This document shows positions 43,633 to 52,511 of a stretch of DNA of 64,000 nucleotides, one piece after another (the first letter of the stretch is position 1; each line of letters opens with the position of its first letter). The notes under the pieces were generated by a model. It had not been told where the DNA came from. It worked only from the letters and a program-made list of their open reading frames with translations, and did not search any database. The stretch comes from Mycobacterium sp. UM_CSW (GTDB taxonomy: Bacteria; Actinomycetota; Actinomycetes; Mycobacteriales; Mycobacteriaceae). The stretch spans positions 1 through 64,000 of the forward strand of contig NZ_AUWQ01000014.1 in the NCBI RefSeq assembly GCF_000455205.1, written 5' to 3'. A program made the position numbers and the translations under genes.

Positions 43633-44457
43633 CTACTGCGCTTTCCAATCCGGTTTGCGCTTCTCGAGGAAGGCACGCGGTCCCTCGACGGCGTCCTTCG
43701 TCAGGGCAACTTTCATGCGGTAATTCTCGGCGAGCAGTTCGGCCTCGTAGATGGGCAGCGTCAGGCCCTTGCGCACAGCCATCCGTGAGCCCCGGACCGC
43801 AAGCGGCGCATTGGAGTTCACGATTTCGGCGATTTCCCAGGCTCGCGGCATCAGTGCGTCGTGCGCGACCACCTCGGTGAAGACACCCAGGTCGTAGGCC
43901 CGGCGCGCGTCGAGTTGCTCGTGTTTGCCCATCAAGATCAGCCTCATCGCGACGGGCAGTGGCAGGATCCTCGCGAGCCTGACCCCTTCGCGTCCGGACG
44001 TCACGCCGATGCTGACATGCGGATCCATCAACGTCGCGCGCTCCGAGGCAATGGTGATGTCCGCGGTGGTCACGAGGTCCATCCCCGCACCGCACGCGAT
44101 GCCGTTGACCGCACAGATGATCGGCTTGGTCATCTGCAGCCACGGCGGTGTCGCCTCCTGCGGTGCGTCCCACTGCCGCATCGAGCTGAGGATGGGCTCG
44201 CCTTGATTGTCGATTCCCGGCGCGTTCTCCATGTCGTGGTCGGCGGCCTTGTTGACGTCCGCTCCGACGCAGAGGGCACGGCCGGCACCGGTGATGATGA
44301 CCGTCCAGATATCCTGCGATCGTTCGATTTCCGCGTAGGCCACCGTCAGTTCGGCGATCATCTCGTCGTTGATCGCGTTGAGCACCTCAGGGCGGTTGAG
44401 GGTCACACACGCCGTGTGATCCCTGACTTCCACCTCGATCGTGTCGTATTGTGTCAC
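43633..44457 (-). CDS. Crotonase-fold protein (enoyl-CoA hydratase/isomerase family)
   Basis: A 274-residue crotonase. The CoA/oxyanion segments are GRALCVGADVNKAAD and VNGIACGAGMDLVTTADI. The first catalytic Glu is replaced by Asp (GAGMDL) and the second by His (DPHVSIG). A retained acid makes isomerase or atypical hydratase activity possible. GTG 44457 overlaps the stop codon of the upstream dehydrogenase (GTGA). It is last in a coupled leftward operon. Confidence 0.86.
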   Translation of the reverse strand: MTQYDTIEVEVRDHTACVTLNRPEVLNAINDEMIAELTVAYAEIERSQDIWTVIITGAGRALCVGADVNKAADHDMENAPGIDNQGEPILSSMRQWDAPQEATPPWLQMTKPIICAVNGIACGAGMDLVTTADITIASERATLMDPHVSIGVTSGREGVRLARILPLPVAMRLILMGKHEQLDARRAYDLGVFTEVVAHDALMPRAWEIAEIVNSNAPLAVRGSRMAVRKGLTLPIYEAELLAENYRMKVALTKDAVEGPRAFLEKRKPDWKAQ

Positions 44458-45539
44458 CGGGTGCGGCCCCCCTGCTCCAAAGCCGTTGTGGCGCTTGGAC
44501 GGAATCCGAAGATGTCCTTGAATCTGTCGGAGTAGCGAGGCCAGACATCGGGATTCAGCAAGCGCGGCGGCAGACCGCCGGCGAATATCGTCTGCCACTG
44601 CTTGGCGGTGGCGACGGCGAGGTCGCGTGTGGCCTCGACGGTGATCCCCGCGGTATGCGGCGTCGCGATCACGTTGTCGAGATGCAGCAGGGGGTTGTCC
44701 TGGCGGGGCGGTTCTTCGTGGAACACATCGAGGGCCGCTCCCGCGATGCCTCCGCTAGCGAGTGCTTCGAGCAGCGCCGCTTCGTCGTGGACGAGCCCGC
44801 GTGCAGTGGTGATGAAAAACGCGGTCGGCTTCATCGCCGCGAACTGCGCCTTGCCGATGAGTCCCTTCGTCTCCGCGCTCAGCGGGCACGTCACCTGTAC
44901 GAAATCCGAACGCCCCAGGAGTTCGGCCAGTGTGACGACTCGCACCCCGCGCGCGTGTGCGCTGACCTCGTCGAGGTAGGGGTCGAAAACCAGGACCTCC
45001 ATCTCGAAAGGCGCGCACAGCTCGACGAGGCGGCCCCCGATGGCGCCGAGCCCGATGACGCCGAGCGTCTTGCCCAGTAGCTGACTCCCCCGCAGGACCA
45101 ACCGGTCACTCAGCGGGCCGGCCCGGAGCATCCGGTCGGCGGCCGTGATCTTCTTGGCCAGGTCGAGCATGAAACCCAGGGCGTGCTCGGCGACCGCCTC
45201 CGCGCCGGGGCCGGAGTTGTTGCACACCGCGATTCCGGCCCGCGTACACGCGTCGACGTCGATGACGTCATACCCTGCGCCGGCCGAGCACACGGCGAGC
45301 AGCTTCTCACAACGCCGCACCAGTGCCGGCCCTGCCAGCCACTGTGCACCATCGGTGTATCCGGCCACATCCGTGCGGGTGGCCACTTGGTATCCGTGCG
45401 CGGATTCCAGGGCGGCCCAGCCCTTCTCGTCGGCAGCGTCCAAGTCGAGCTTGACCAGATCGATGTCACCGACTTCGAGGATGTCGCCGGCAACGGGATC
45501 GGTCCACCGTTCGTAGACCAGACGAGCGCGAACGCTCAC
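44454..45539 (-). CDS. D-isomer-specific 2-hydroxyacid dehydrogenase
   Basis: A 361-residue NAD-dependent enzyme interconverting a 2-hydroxy acid and a 2-oxo acid. It has the Rossmann motif GVIGLGAIGGRLVELC, the catalytic Arg region (ITTARGLVHDEAALLEALA), Glu in DVFHEEPP and His in ATPHTAGIT. All the catalytic residues are present. It is coupled through 4-nt overlaps to both the TauD-like and crotonase genes. A 2-oxo acid made here could be the substrate or product of the HpcH/HpaI aldolase in the same run. Confidence 0.9.
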   Translation of the reverse strand: MSVRARLVYERWTDPVAGDILEVGDIDLVKLDLDAADEKGWAALESAHGYQVATRTDVAGYTDGAQWLAGPALVRRCEKLLAVCSAGAGYDVIDVDACTRAGIAVCNNSGPGAEAVAEHALGFMLDLAKKITAADRMLRAGPLSDRLVLRGSQLLGKTLGVIGLGAIGGRLVELCAPFEMEVLVFDPYLDEVSAHARGVRVVTLAELLGRSDFVQVTCPLSAETKGLIGKAQFAAMKPTAFFITTARGLVHDEAALLEALASGGIAGAALDVFHEEPPRQDNPLLHLDNVIATPHTAGITVEATRDLAVATAKQWQTIFAGGLPPRLLNPDVWPRYSDRFKDIFGFRPSATTALEQGGRTR

Positions 45540-46654
45540 GTGTTCTTGACTTTGGGTTTCGCCTGCGCCGCCTTGAACATCTCGGCCAGTTCTGCGTTGA
45601 CGTTCTTGTAGTCGTTCCGGGCGATGGCCCCGTCCCGGCCCTCGACGACGTCGTACCCGAGACGCAGGTCCTTGTTCTCCATGTGGAAGTATTCGCGGCC
45701 GATCGGCAGCCGCCGGTCTTCCCGCGGCACCTCCATCCATGCCCGCAGGAAGCAGCGCGCCTTCTTCGGGTCGTTGCTGCTCACAAAGTCCGAGCGCGAG
45801 TGGCACATCGCGAAGTTGTTCGCCACCGCGGCCTCACCGGATTCCAGCCGGAACTCGACCTGTTGCTCGATCAGAATGGTGCGCAGCAATTCCACTGCCT
45901 CCGTCTCCTCCGGCGTGAACTCGCGGCCGAGCGCGTGCATGGCGGGAAGGATGCTGCTGTAGGTGAAGTTGATGCAGATGCGTCCGTCGATCTGGGAGAA
46001 GACGGGCACGTCGTAGGGCGTCACGTCGGGCTGGTCGTCGGGCTGCTCACTGCGCCGATGGTGCGGAAAACCCCGGTATAGCACGTCGAGCAGGTCCGGG
46101 CGTTCCGCCAGAATCCGGTTGTGGGCTGCGGGCCCGCTGGCGAACTGGCTCTCTCCGCCCTCCGCCGCCGGATATACGCACAGCAGCGACAGGATGTCTG
46201 CGGCGTCGTTGTGCATCGCCAGCTCGGCGCGGGATTTGGTTCCGCGGGCGGGTTGCACGCCGCCGGGCAGGATTTCCTCCTGGACGCGCACCATCCGGTG
46301 CCCAAACGAGTTGTTCGACACGAGATATCCGAGGTGGGTGCAGAACGCCCAGTAGATGCGTTCGAGATCCTCGATCGAGTGCTGCTCGACGGGGAAGCCG
46401 CGCACGCACGCCAGGCCCTTGCCGAACATCAGATCCCGATAAAGCCGCGCCAGATCATCGTCGAGGTCTGGGTGTCGGGCGTCCTCGGGCGTGATGTCAT
46501 CCCGGTCCTTATGTGCGGTCTTGGCCAAGATCGATTCCAGCGCAGCCACATTGCGGGCCGACAGGTCGAAGGCGAAGTCTTCCTTGCTCGTGAAGTCGGC
46601 GCCTGTCCACGCCATTGGGTCGGTGACGGGTTTGGTGTAGATGGCTGTCGGCAT
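45536..46654 (-). CDS. TauD/TfdA-like Fe(II)/2-oxoglutarate dioxygenase
   Basis: A 372-residue double-stranded beta-helix oxygenase. The metal triad is visible as H148-x-D150 (AMHNDAAD) and H285 (FAMCHSRSDF), with R304 (CFLRAWM) as the 2-oxoglutarate anchor. Family members hydroxylate unactivated carbons, often as an entry or side-chain step. A strong AGGAGG ribosome site precedes the ATG. It starts the coupled group with the hydroxyacid dehydrogenase and crotonase genes. Confidence 0.85.
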   Translation of the reverse strand: MPTAIYTKPVTDPMAWTGADFTSKEDFAFDLSARNVAALESILAKTAHKDRDDITPEDARHPDLDDDLARLYRDLMFGKGLACVRGFPVEQHSIEDLERIYWAFCTHLGYLVSNNSFGHRMVRVQEEILPGGVQPARGTKSRAELAMHNDAADILSLLCVYPAAEGGESQFASGPAAHNRILAERPDLLDVLYRGFPHHRRSEQPDDQPDVTPYDVPVFSQIDGRICINFTYSSILPAMHALGREFTPEETEAVELLRTILIEQQVEFRLESGEAAVANNFAMCHSRSDFVSSNDPKKARCFLRAWMEVPREDRRLPIGREYFHMENKDLRLGYDVVEGRDGAIARNDYKNVNAELAEMFKAAQAKPKVKNT

Positions 46655-46702
46655 CCGGTCCTCCTGATGTGTTGGCGTCGCTTCCGCTCTCGGTTTCGTT
46701 CG

Positions 46703-47497
46703 TCAAATCGGTTTCCGCGGTGACTTGTCCAGCCCCCGGAGCGCTTGTGCTCGCGCCGTGGCCGCCTCGGTCATCATCCCGATGTCAGTCCCCGCCGAGA
46801 TGAACCGCAATCCCAATCCCACGAACCGATTCAGCAGTTCAAGGGACTTTATTCCGGCCATCCCGAGCGCCACGCCGTGACTGCGGCAAGCCGCCGCCAC
46901 CGATTCTACTGCACTTTGGAAATGTGGATTCTCGTACTGCCCGTGAATGCCCATTTCGGCGGTCAGATCGCTCGGTCCGACGAGGATCATGTCGATGCCT
47001 TCCACTGAGGCGATGGCGTCTGATGCATCGACAGCTTCCGGGGTCTCGATCATCACGGCCACGACCGTGCGTTGTTCCAACAGCTCCACAAGTTGCGGCG
47101 CGGTCAGTGGCTGGTACCCGCTGACCGCGTTTAAACCCGAGATCGACCGATGGCCGATCGGCGGAAACCGCGCGGCGCGCACGACGGCCTCCGCCTCATA
47201 CTTCGAATTAACATGCGGGACAATGACTCCCACTGCCCCACAATCCAACGCCCGCGCGATTAGGCTGGGATCGTGCGACGGCATCCGCACCAGGCCGGAG
47301 ATGCCCGCCCCCAGTGCGCTCGCGCAAAGCAGCTGCGCCGTGTCCAGCGAGGTCGGTGTGTGTTCGAGATCGACGTAAACGGCGTCGTACCCGCATGCCG
47401 CAGCAACCGCGGGCACGTCGGGGGTGCGTGAATTGAGCAGCGCGAGACACAGCACAAGCGATTGCCCCCGCAACGCGTCGCGCAACGCCGCCGTCAT
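46703..47497 (-). CDS. HpcH/HpaI-family aldolase
   Basis: A 264-residue class II pyruvate-type aldolase. Signatures are YDAVYVDLEHTPTS, GVIVPHVNSKYEAEAVV (position of the phosphate/oxyanion Arg in the family) and VMIETPEAVD with VGPSDLTAEMG, carrying the metal-binding Glu and Asp. It cleaves 4-hydroxy-2-oxo acids to pyruvate plus an aldehyde, or the reverse. ATG 47497 is favoured by a GGTGAG ribosome site; an in-frame ATG 36 nt upstream is possible. It heads the leftward run. Confidence 0.87.
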   Translation of the reverse strand: MTAALRDALRGQSLVLCLALLNSRTPDVPAVAAACGYDAVYVDLEHTPTSLDTAQLLCASALGAGISGLVRMPSHDPSLIARALDCGAVGVIVPHVNSKYEAEAVVRAARFPPIGHRSISGLNAVSGYQPLTAPQLVELLEQRTVVAVMIETPEAVDASDAIASVEGIDMILVGPSDLTAEMGIHGQYENPHFQSAVESVAAACRSHGVALGMAGIKSLELLNRFVGLGLRFISAGTDIGMMTEAATARAQALRGLDKSPRKPI

Positions 47498-47585
47498 AGG
47501 CTCACCGTAGCGGACCGAGAATACGGTTTCCATGCTTTTGCGAGCGACCATTATCAGCGGGACGGCAATGTGATAACCATGTGCT

Positions 47586-48731
47586 ATGTCGTCGAACCGC
47601 GTCGCCATCGTGGGTGCTGCCCTGTCCGACTGCGGCCGGGTCCCCGACAAGACGGCCATGTCGCTGATGGCCCAGTCCTCGCGGCGGGCGGTCGCCGATG
47701 CCGGCCTGACGAAGGAGGACATCGACGGTTTCGGGGGGCACGGGACGTTGCTTCCGCCGGTCGAGGTCAGCGAATACCTGGGCCTGCGGCCCGACTGGGT
47801 CGATGCGACCAATGTCGGCGGCTCGTCGTGGGAAGTGATGGCCGCTCATGCCGCCGCCGCGATCGCGGCCGGGGAAATCGAGGTCGCTCTGTTGACGTAC
47901 GGGTCCACTGCACGCTCCGACGTCAAGCGCCGGGTACGAGCGTCCGCTGCCGCCATGGGCACCGGCGGCGCACTGCAGTACGAGGCGCCCTACGGCGCGA
48001 CATTGATCGCCAAATACGCCATGGTGGCCAGGCGTCACATGATCGAATTCGGCACCACCGTCGACCAACTGGCTGAGGTCGCCGTCGCCGCCCATGAATG
48101 GGCGGCCATGAACGAGAACGCATTTGAGCGTGACCGCATCACCGTGGCCGACGTCGCGGCCGCACCGATGCTGGCCGACCCGTTCACCTCCAAGCATGTG
48201 TGCCTGCGCACCGATGGCGGCGGCGCCGTCGTGCTCGCCAGCGAGCGCGTGGCCAAGGATTGTGCGAAGGATCCGATTTGGATTCTCGGGGCCGCCGACG
48301 CGACGTCGCACGTCAGTATGAGCCAATGGCCCGATTTCACGACGTCGGCCGCCGCGCGCTCGGGCCCACGAGCCTTCGCGCAGGCGGGCATCGGTCCGGC
48401 TGACATCGATGTGTGCCAGCTCTATGACTCCTTCACGTCCACCGTGCTGCTGACGCTGGAGGACCTGGGGTTCTGCGCCAAGGGCGAAGGCGGGCCGCTC
48501 ATCGAGTCCGGCGCCCTGCGCCCTGGTGGAGCGCTTCCGACCAACACGGACGGAGGCGGGCTGGCCGCGTGTCACCCCGGTATGCGGGGAATGTTCCTCA
48601 TGGTCGAGGCGGTGCGGCAGTTGCGGGGGGAATGCGGACCGCGGCAAGTCGGCGGGGCCCGCCTGGCGTGTGTCCACGCGATGGGTGGTTTCTTCACCCA
48701 CAGCGCCACGATGATCCTCGGGAGGCTGTAG
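47586..48731 (+). CDS. Ltp2-like thiolase-fold lipid-transfer protein / aldolase
   Basis: A 381-residue thiolase-superfamily protein of the SCP2-thiolase/Ltp type. The position of the nucleophilic Cys in thiolases reads NVGGSSWEVM, so the acyl-enzyme Cys is missing. HPGMRG and HAMGGFF stay near the other two catalytic loops. This pattern matches Ltp2/Ltp4, which catalyse retro-aldol cleavage of side-chain beta-hydroxyacyl-CoAs together with a DUF35 protein. The DUF35 gene follows immediately, overlapping by one base. Confidence 0.86.
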   Translation: MSSNRVAIVGAALSDCGRVPDKTAMSLMAQSSRRAVADAGLTKEDIDGFGGHGTLLPPVEVSEYLGLRPDWVDATNVGGSSWEVMAAHAAAAIAAGEIEVALLTYGSTARSDVKRRVRASAAAMGTGGALQYEAPYGATLIAKYAMVARRHMIEFGTTVDQLAEVAVAAHEWAAMNENAFERDRITVADVAAAPMLADPFTSKHVCLRTDGGGAVVLASERVAKDCAKDPIWILGAADATSHVSMSQWPDFTTSAAARSGPRAFAQAGIGPADIDVCQLYDSFTSTVLLTLEDLGFCAKGEGGPLIESGALRPGGALPTNTDGGGLAACHPGMRGMFLMVEAVRQLRGECGPRQVGGARLACVHAMGGFFTHSATMILGRL

Positions 48732-49135
48732 TGACCGCTCCAGACCGGCCCACGATCGACGCCGACGGCCAAGCGTGGTGGTCAGCCACGCAGGACCGCA
48801 GGCTGATGGTCAACGCCTGCCGCTCCTGCGGTCAGACGTCGTTGTACGCGCGGCCGTTCTGTCCAGTCTGTTGGAGCGAGGACGTGGGGTTGGTGCCGGC
48901 GACCGGACGCGCGCGGCTTTACACGTGGAGCGTCATTCACCAGAACGGCGCACCCTTTGATGCGCGGACTCCCTACGTGCTGGCAATGGTGGATCTCGAG
49001 GAGGGACCGCGCCTGATGACCGTCCTGGAGCAATGCCGCGTCGACGATCTGCGCGCGGACATGGAACTGGTCCTTGCCTTTCGCGACGACGAGGACGGAT
49101 TTTTAGTCCCGGTTTTCCATCCGGCTACCGGGTAG
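48731..49135 (+). CDS. DUF35 OB-fold/zinc-ribbon protein, Ltp partner
   Basis: A 134-residue protein with a rubredoxin-like zinc ribbon (C30, C33, C44, C47 in ACRSCG and FCPVCW) followed by an OB domain (GRARLYTWSVIHQN, PYVLAMVDLEEGPRLMT). DUF35 proteins form complexes with thiolase-like enzymes (ChsH2 with Ltp2). The GTG overlaps the previous stop by one base (TAGTG). The 3' end overlaps the opposing ligase gene by 11 nt. A separate ChsH1-like MaoC partner is not adjacent. Confidence 0.87.
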   Translation: MTAPDRPTIDADGQAWWSATQDRRLMVNACRSCGQTSLYARPFCPVCWSEDVGLVPATGRARLYTWSVIHQNGAPFDARTPYVLAMVDLEEGPRLMTVLEQCRVDDLRADMELVLAFRDDEDGFLVPVFHPATG

Positions 49136-50693
49136 TGGCGACTCGGTCGGCCAGTATCCGCCGGCGCCCCGCTGATCGTGCGCCGAGCTTGGTGCGGTCG
49201 ACCTTGCCGTTCGCGTTGACGGGAAGCGGCTCGTCCCAGAACACCAGCTCCTCCGGCAGTTTGTATTTCGGCAGACCTTCAGCGACGAGCGCCTGGGCGA
49301 CCTCTGCCAGCGATATCTCGACGTCGGGTTCGAGCACCACTGCCACGGCCAGCCGCTCACCGGTGGTCTCGTCGGCGACGGAGTAGGCGGCGCACTCGCG
49401 GACTCCGTCTATCCGCGAAACGGCCTCGTCCACTTCGGCGGCCGGAATCTTCAACCCGTTGCGAATCACGATGTCCTTGATGCGGCCGATGATCCGCACC
49501 CGCCCGTCGATGACCTCCGCCACGTCGCCGGTGCGGAACCACTCACCCTCGAACCCGTGCTCATCGTCCGCGGCGTCGGTATACCCGAGAAAAGCGTGCG
49601 GGCCCTTGACGCAGCACTCGGTGGGTTCGGCCATCGATCCAACCCGCACATCGACGTCGCCGAGCGCCACCCCGTCATCCGCGTGACGCACTTCTCGGGA
49701 TTCGGTCCGCAGGCCCGACGTGCTGACCGGGATCTCCGAGGATCCGTAGGCGCGCATCACGACGATGCCGAATTCGTCCTCGACACGTTCGACGATCCGC
49801 CGGTCCAGCATGGTGCCGCCCAGATACGCCGCGCGTAACGCGACGTCAGCGCCGCGCGCCGCGGCCTCGTCGAGCATTTGGGCCAGCAGCCGGTCGGGGC
49901 CCCCGTACCACGTCGCTCCGGAGGTGGTCAGCAAGTCGGAAGTCGCCGACCGATCCCATCGATCCTCGAGAGTCACCGGTATCGCGAGCATTGGAGCGAT
50001 GAACAGCGCTTGCAGCACCCCGGTGACCGACGCCAGCGGACTGATCAGAAAGATCCTGTCGTCCGACCCGAGGCCCGCTGCGGTGATGTAGTTCGCCGAC
50101 GCCTTGGCCAAAGTGCTCAGCGAATGGATCACGCCCTTGGGTCGAGCCGTAGTGCCCGAGGTGTAGAGCACGAAGGAGGGTTCGTCCGCCGGCCGCGCCG
50201 GGTGTGGCGGATCTGCGTCGACGCGCTCGCGGTCACCCAGTTGGATCCAATGACAACCCACGGATAGTTCCGGCTGGTTCGCCGTCCAGTGCGGCGCCAC
50301 GCCAAGCCGCGCGCCGGTGCGAGTCAGGATGTCGGCCAGCTGCTTGGGCCCGGCGCTGCGCGGCACGAGCAGGACCACCGCATCGACTCGCAGCGCCGCG
50401 TGAACGGCCACCACCGAGTCCACGTCGTTGCCGACGACCAGGACGATCACGGTGCCCGGGGCTGCGCCGGCATCGACCATGGCCAGTGCGGCCGAATCGA
50501 TGCGCCGGTCCAGCTCACCGTAGGTGAGTTCGGCGCCGCGATCCGCCACGGCCGGCCGACCGGGATGTAGTGCGGCGGCAGATCGCACCACGTCAACCGG
50601 CTCGCCGACCCAGGATCCGGCCGCGCGATACCGGGGCCGCAGCTCCTCGGCTCGCCGGTGCGCGTGCCCCAGCAACTGCGTGGCGCCAGTCAA
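49125..50693 (-). CDS. Acyl-CoA synthetase (ANL superfamily)
   Basis: A 522-residue adenylating ligase. Motifs: YTSGTTARPKGVIHSL (ATP loop), MRAYGSSEIPVS (A5), RTGDVAEVIDGRVRIIGR (A7-A8) and NANGKVDRTKL (catalytic Lys). The start is TTG at 50693, chosen because GGAGGAAA lies 6 nt upstream. It is divergent from an SDR gene and shares the 58-nt promoter region with it. Substrate unknown. Confidence 0.87.
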   Translation of the reverse strand: MTGATQLLGHAHRRAEELRPRYRAAGSWVGEPVDVVRSAAALHPGRPAVADRGAELTYGELDRRIDSAALAMVDAGAAPGTVIVLVVGNDVDSVVAVHAALRVDAVVLLVPRSAGPKQLADILTRTGARLGVAPHWTANQPELSVGCHWIQLGDRERVDADPPHPARPADEPSFVLYTSGTTARPKGVIHSLSTLAKASANYITAAGLGSDDRIFLISPLASVTGVLQALFIAPMLAIPVTLEDRWDRSATSDLLTTSGATWYGGPDRLLAQMLDEAAARGADVALRAAYLGGTMLDRRIVERVEDEFGIVVMRAYGSSEIPVSTSGLRTESREVRHADDGVALGDVDVRVGSMAEPTECCVKGPHAFLGYTDAADDEHGFEGEWFRTGDVAEVIDGRVRIIGRIKDIVIRNGLKIPAAEVDEAVSRIDGVRECAAYSVADETTGERLAVAVVLEPDVEISLAEVAQALVAEGLPKYKLPEELVFWDEPLPVNANGKVDRTKLGARSAGRRRILADRVATTR

Positions 50694-50720
50694 TAGAGTT
50701 TCCTCCGATGCAAATGCTTG

Positions 50721-50744
50721 CTCTCGATTTAGTAAATGTAACCT
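50721..50744 (+). promoter_or_regulatory. Shared divergent promoter/operator
   Basis: CTCTCGATTT (50721-50730) matches the island motif. ATTTA-G-TAAAT is a perfect inverted repeat overlapping it. TAACCT (50739-50744) is a -10 box 7 nt before the SDR ATG, giving a leaderless start. Confidence 0.45.
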
Positions 50745-50751
50745 CTCACGC

Positions 50752-51627
50752 ATGCAGTCAATGACTTTCGATGACCAGGTAGCGATCGTCACCGGCGCCG
50801 GCGGCGGGCTCGGCCGCTGCCACGCCATCGAGCTCGCCCGCCGCGGCGCGCGTGTCGTGGTCAACGACCTGGGAAGTTCGGTGGACGGCAGCGGCGCGTC
50901 GACGTCGGCGGCTCAAGCGGTGGTCGACGAGATCAGGGCCGCGGGGGGCACCGCGATCGCAAACGGTGAGTCGGTTGCCACCGAGGAGGGCGGTGCGGCG
51001 ATCGCGGCGGCGGCGATCGATGCCTTCGGGCGGATCGACGTTCTGGTCAACAATGCCGGGATCCTGCGCGACGCCGCGTTCAAGAACATGACCGCCGAGC
51101 AGGTGGACGCGGTCATCGCCGTGCACCTCTCCGGCGCCTTCAATGTGACGCGGGCGGTCTGGCCGGTCATGCGGGAGCAGAATTACGGCCGAATCGTTCA
51201 GACGACCTCGGGCACCGGGCTTTTCGGCAACTTCGGTCAGGCTAACTACGGTGCGGCGAAAATGGGTCTCGTCGGCATGATGCATGTTCTTGCGATCGAG
51301 GGCGCCCGCAACGGCATCGCCATCAACGCCATTGCACCCATCGCGCGGACGCGGATGACCGAGGACATCATGGGTGAGGCCGGCAAGAAGATGGACCCCG
51401 AACTCGTCACGCCCGTGGTCATCTACCTGGCACACCGCAGCTGCGACCGCACTGCGCACATCTACTCGGTAGGCGCAGGCAAGGTGTCGCGGGTGTTCAT
51501 CGGTGTCACCAAAGGAATCGAGGACCCGTCGCTGACCGCGGAGTCGGTGGCAGCGTCGATCGAGGAGATCGACGATAGCTCCGCGTTCACCATTCGTGGT
51601 GGCCCCCAACGGGTTGAGCAGGGTTGA
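50752..51627 (+). CDS. Short-chain dehydrogenase, peroxisomal 3-hydroxyacyl-CoA dehydrogenase (HSD17B4)-like
   Basis: A 291-residue SDR with TGAGGGLGRCHAIELARRGARVVVNDLG, NNAGILRD, catalytic Ser in QTTSGTG and YGAAK. The N-D-L-G-SSVDG-type loop and the LRDAAF and NAIAPIARTRMTE segments are characteristic of the (3R)-hydroxyacyl-CoA dehydrogenase domain of multifunctional enzyme 2. Oxidation of a hydroxyacyl-CoA during beta-oxidation is the likely reaction. It converges on a crotonase gene with a 3-nt gap. Confidence 0.88.
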   Translation: MQSMTFDDQVAIVTGAGGGLGRCHAIELARRGARVVVNDLGSSVDGSGASTSAAQAVVDEIRAAGGTAIANGESVATEEGGAAIAAAAIDAFGRIDVLVNNAGILRDAAFKNMTAEQVDAVIAVHLSGAFNVTRAVWPVMREQNYGRIVQTTSGTGLFGNFGQANYGAAKMGLVGMMHVLAIEGARNGIAINAIAPIARTRMTEDIMGEAGKKMDPELVTPVVIYLAHRSCDRTAHIYSVGAGKVSRVFIGVTKGIEDPSLTAESVAASIEEIDDSSAFTIRGGPQRVEQG

Positions 51628-51630
51628 GCG

Positions 51631-52467
51631 TCAGAAACCCTGGAACCGTGGGGGGCGCCGCTCGGCGAAAGACCGCAGGCCCTCTTGCAGGTCAGCGGTC
51701 CGCGACACCACCTCCTGCGCCCAGGCTTCCTGTTCGAATGCGCGATCGCGCCCCGACTCCGATGAAACGGACAACAACCGCTTGGTGAGTGCCAGCATCA
51801 CGGTCGGCCCCGCAGCGAGCCGTCTGGCAAGCTCTTCCGCCGTGGCGTCGGTGTCGCCGGCTGCGGTCACCCGGTTGACAAGTCCGAGCCTTTCACAGGT
51901 GGCAGCGTCGACAGGCTCGCCGAGCATCAGCAGTTCGGTCGCCTTGCGCAGCCCCACAATTCTGGTCAGCAGGTGAATGGCGCCCGAATCCGGCAGGATC
52001 CCGCGGTGCACGAACGCCTCGACAAGCTTTGCCTCCGTTGACATGACGACGAGGTCGCATGCCAGGACCAGGCTGGCCCCGGCGCCCGCAGCGGTGCCGT
52101 TGACCGCGGCGACCACAGGTTTGTCGCAGTCCAATACCGACGCCACTAATCGCTGCCAGCCCTGTTGGAGCATGCGAGCGATGTCGCCGGGTCGTTTCTC
52201 GGCGACGGCTTTCGATTGTGCAACTGCGTCCCCCGTCTGCGGCGCCAAGCCCGCGCCGGTGCAGAAGTGCCGGTCACCCGTGGCGCCCAACAGCACGGCG
52301 CGGATGGCGGGATCGTCGTTCGCCCGCGTGAACGCCTCCGTGAGCGCGTCACGCGCCAAGGGCGACAGCGAGTTTCCGACATCGGCGCGGTCGATGGTGA
52401 TTCGTTGCACCCCGCCGTCGGTGACGCCTACCACGATTCCCGATCGTTCTTCACTCATCTGGTTCAT
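51631..52467 (-). CDS. PaaG-like crotonase (enoyl-CoA isomerase family)
   Basis: A 278-residue crotonase. The hydratase glutamates are replaced (Ser in GAGASL; Phe in VEAFVHRG). The RGILPDSGAIHLLTR segment carries the Asp used by PaaG and related enoyl-CoA isomerases. A double-bond or epoxide isomerase is therefore more likely than a hydratase. The N-terminal Met could be residue 1 or 4. It is divergent from the MaoC-like gene, 44 nt away. Confidence 0.84.
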   Translation of the reverse strand: MNQMSEERSGIVVGVTDGGVQRITIDRADVGNSLSPLARDALTEAFTRANDDPAIRAVLLGATGDRHFCTGAGLAPQTGDAVAQSKAVAEKRPGDIARMLQQGWQRLVASVLDCDKPVVAAVNGTAAGAGASLVLACDLVVMSTEAKLVEAFVHRGILPDSGAIHLLTRIVGLRKATELLMLGEPVDAATCERLGLVNRVTAAGDTDATAEELARRLAAGPTVMLALTKRLLSVSSESGRDRAFEQEAWAQEVVSRTADLQEGLRSFAERRPPRFQGF

Positions 52468-52498
52468 CCCTGCGTTAACGGCGTTTCCGCTTTTCGGG

Positions 52499-52504
52499 TA
52501 TCTT
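52499..52504 (+). promoter_or_regulatory. -10 box for the leaderless MaoC-like operon
   Basis: TATCTT followed by 7 nt and the ATG at 52512, within the 44-nt divergent gap. It would drive a six-gene transcript to 58,884. Confidence 0.45.
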
Positions 52505-52511
52505 AATTTCC

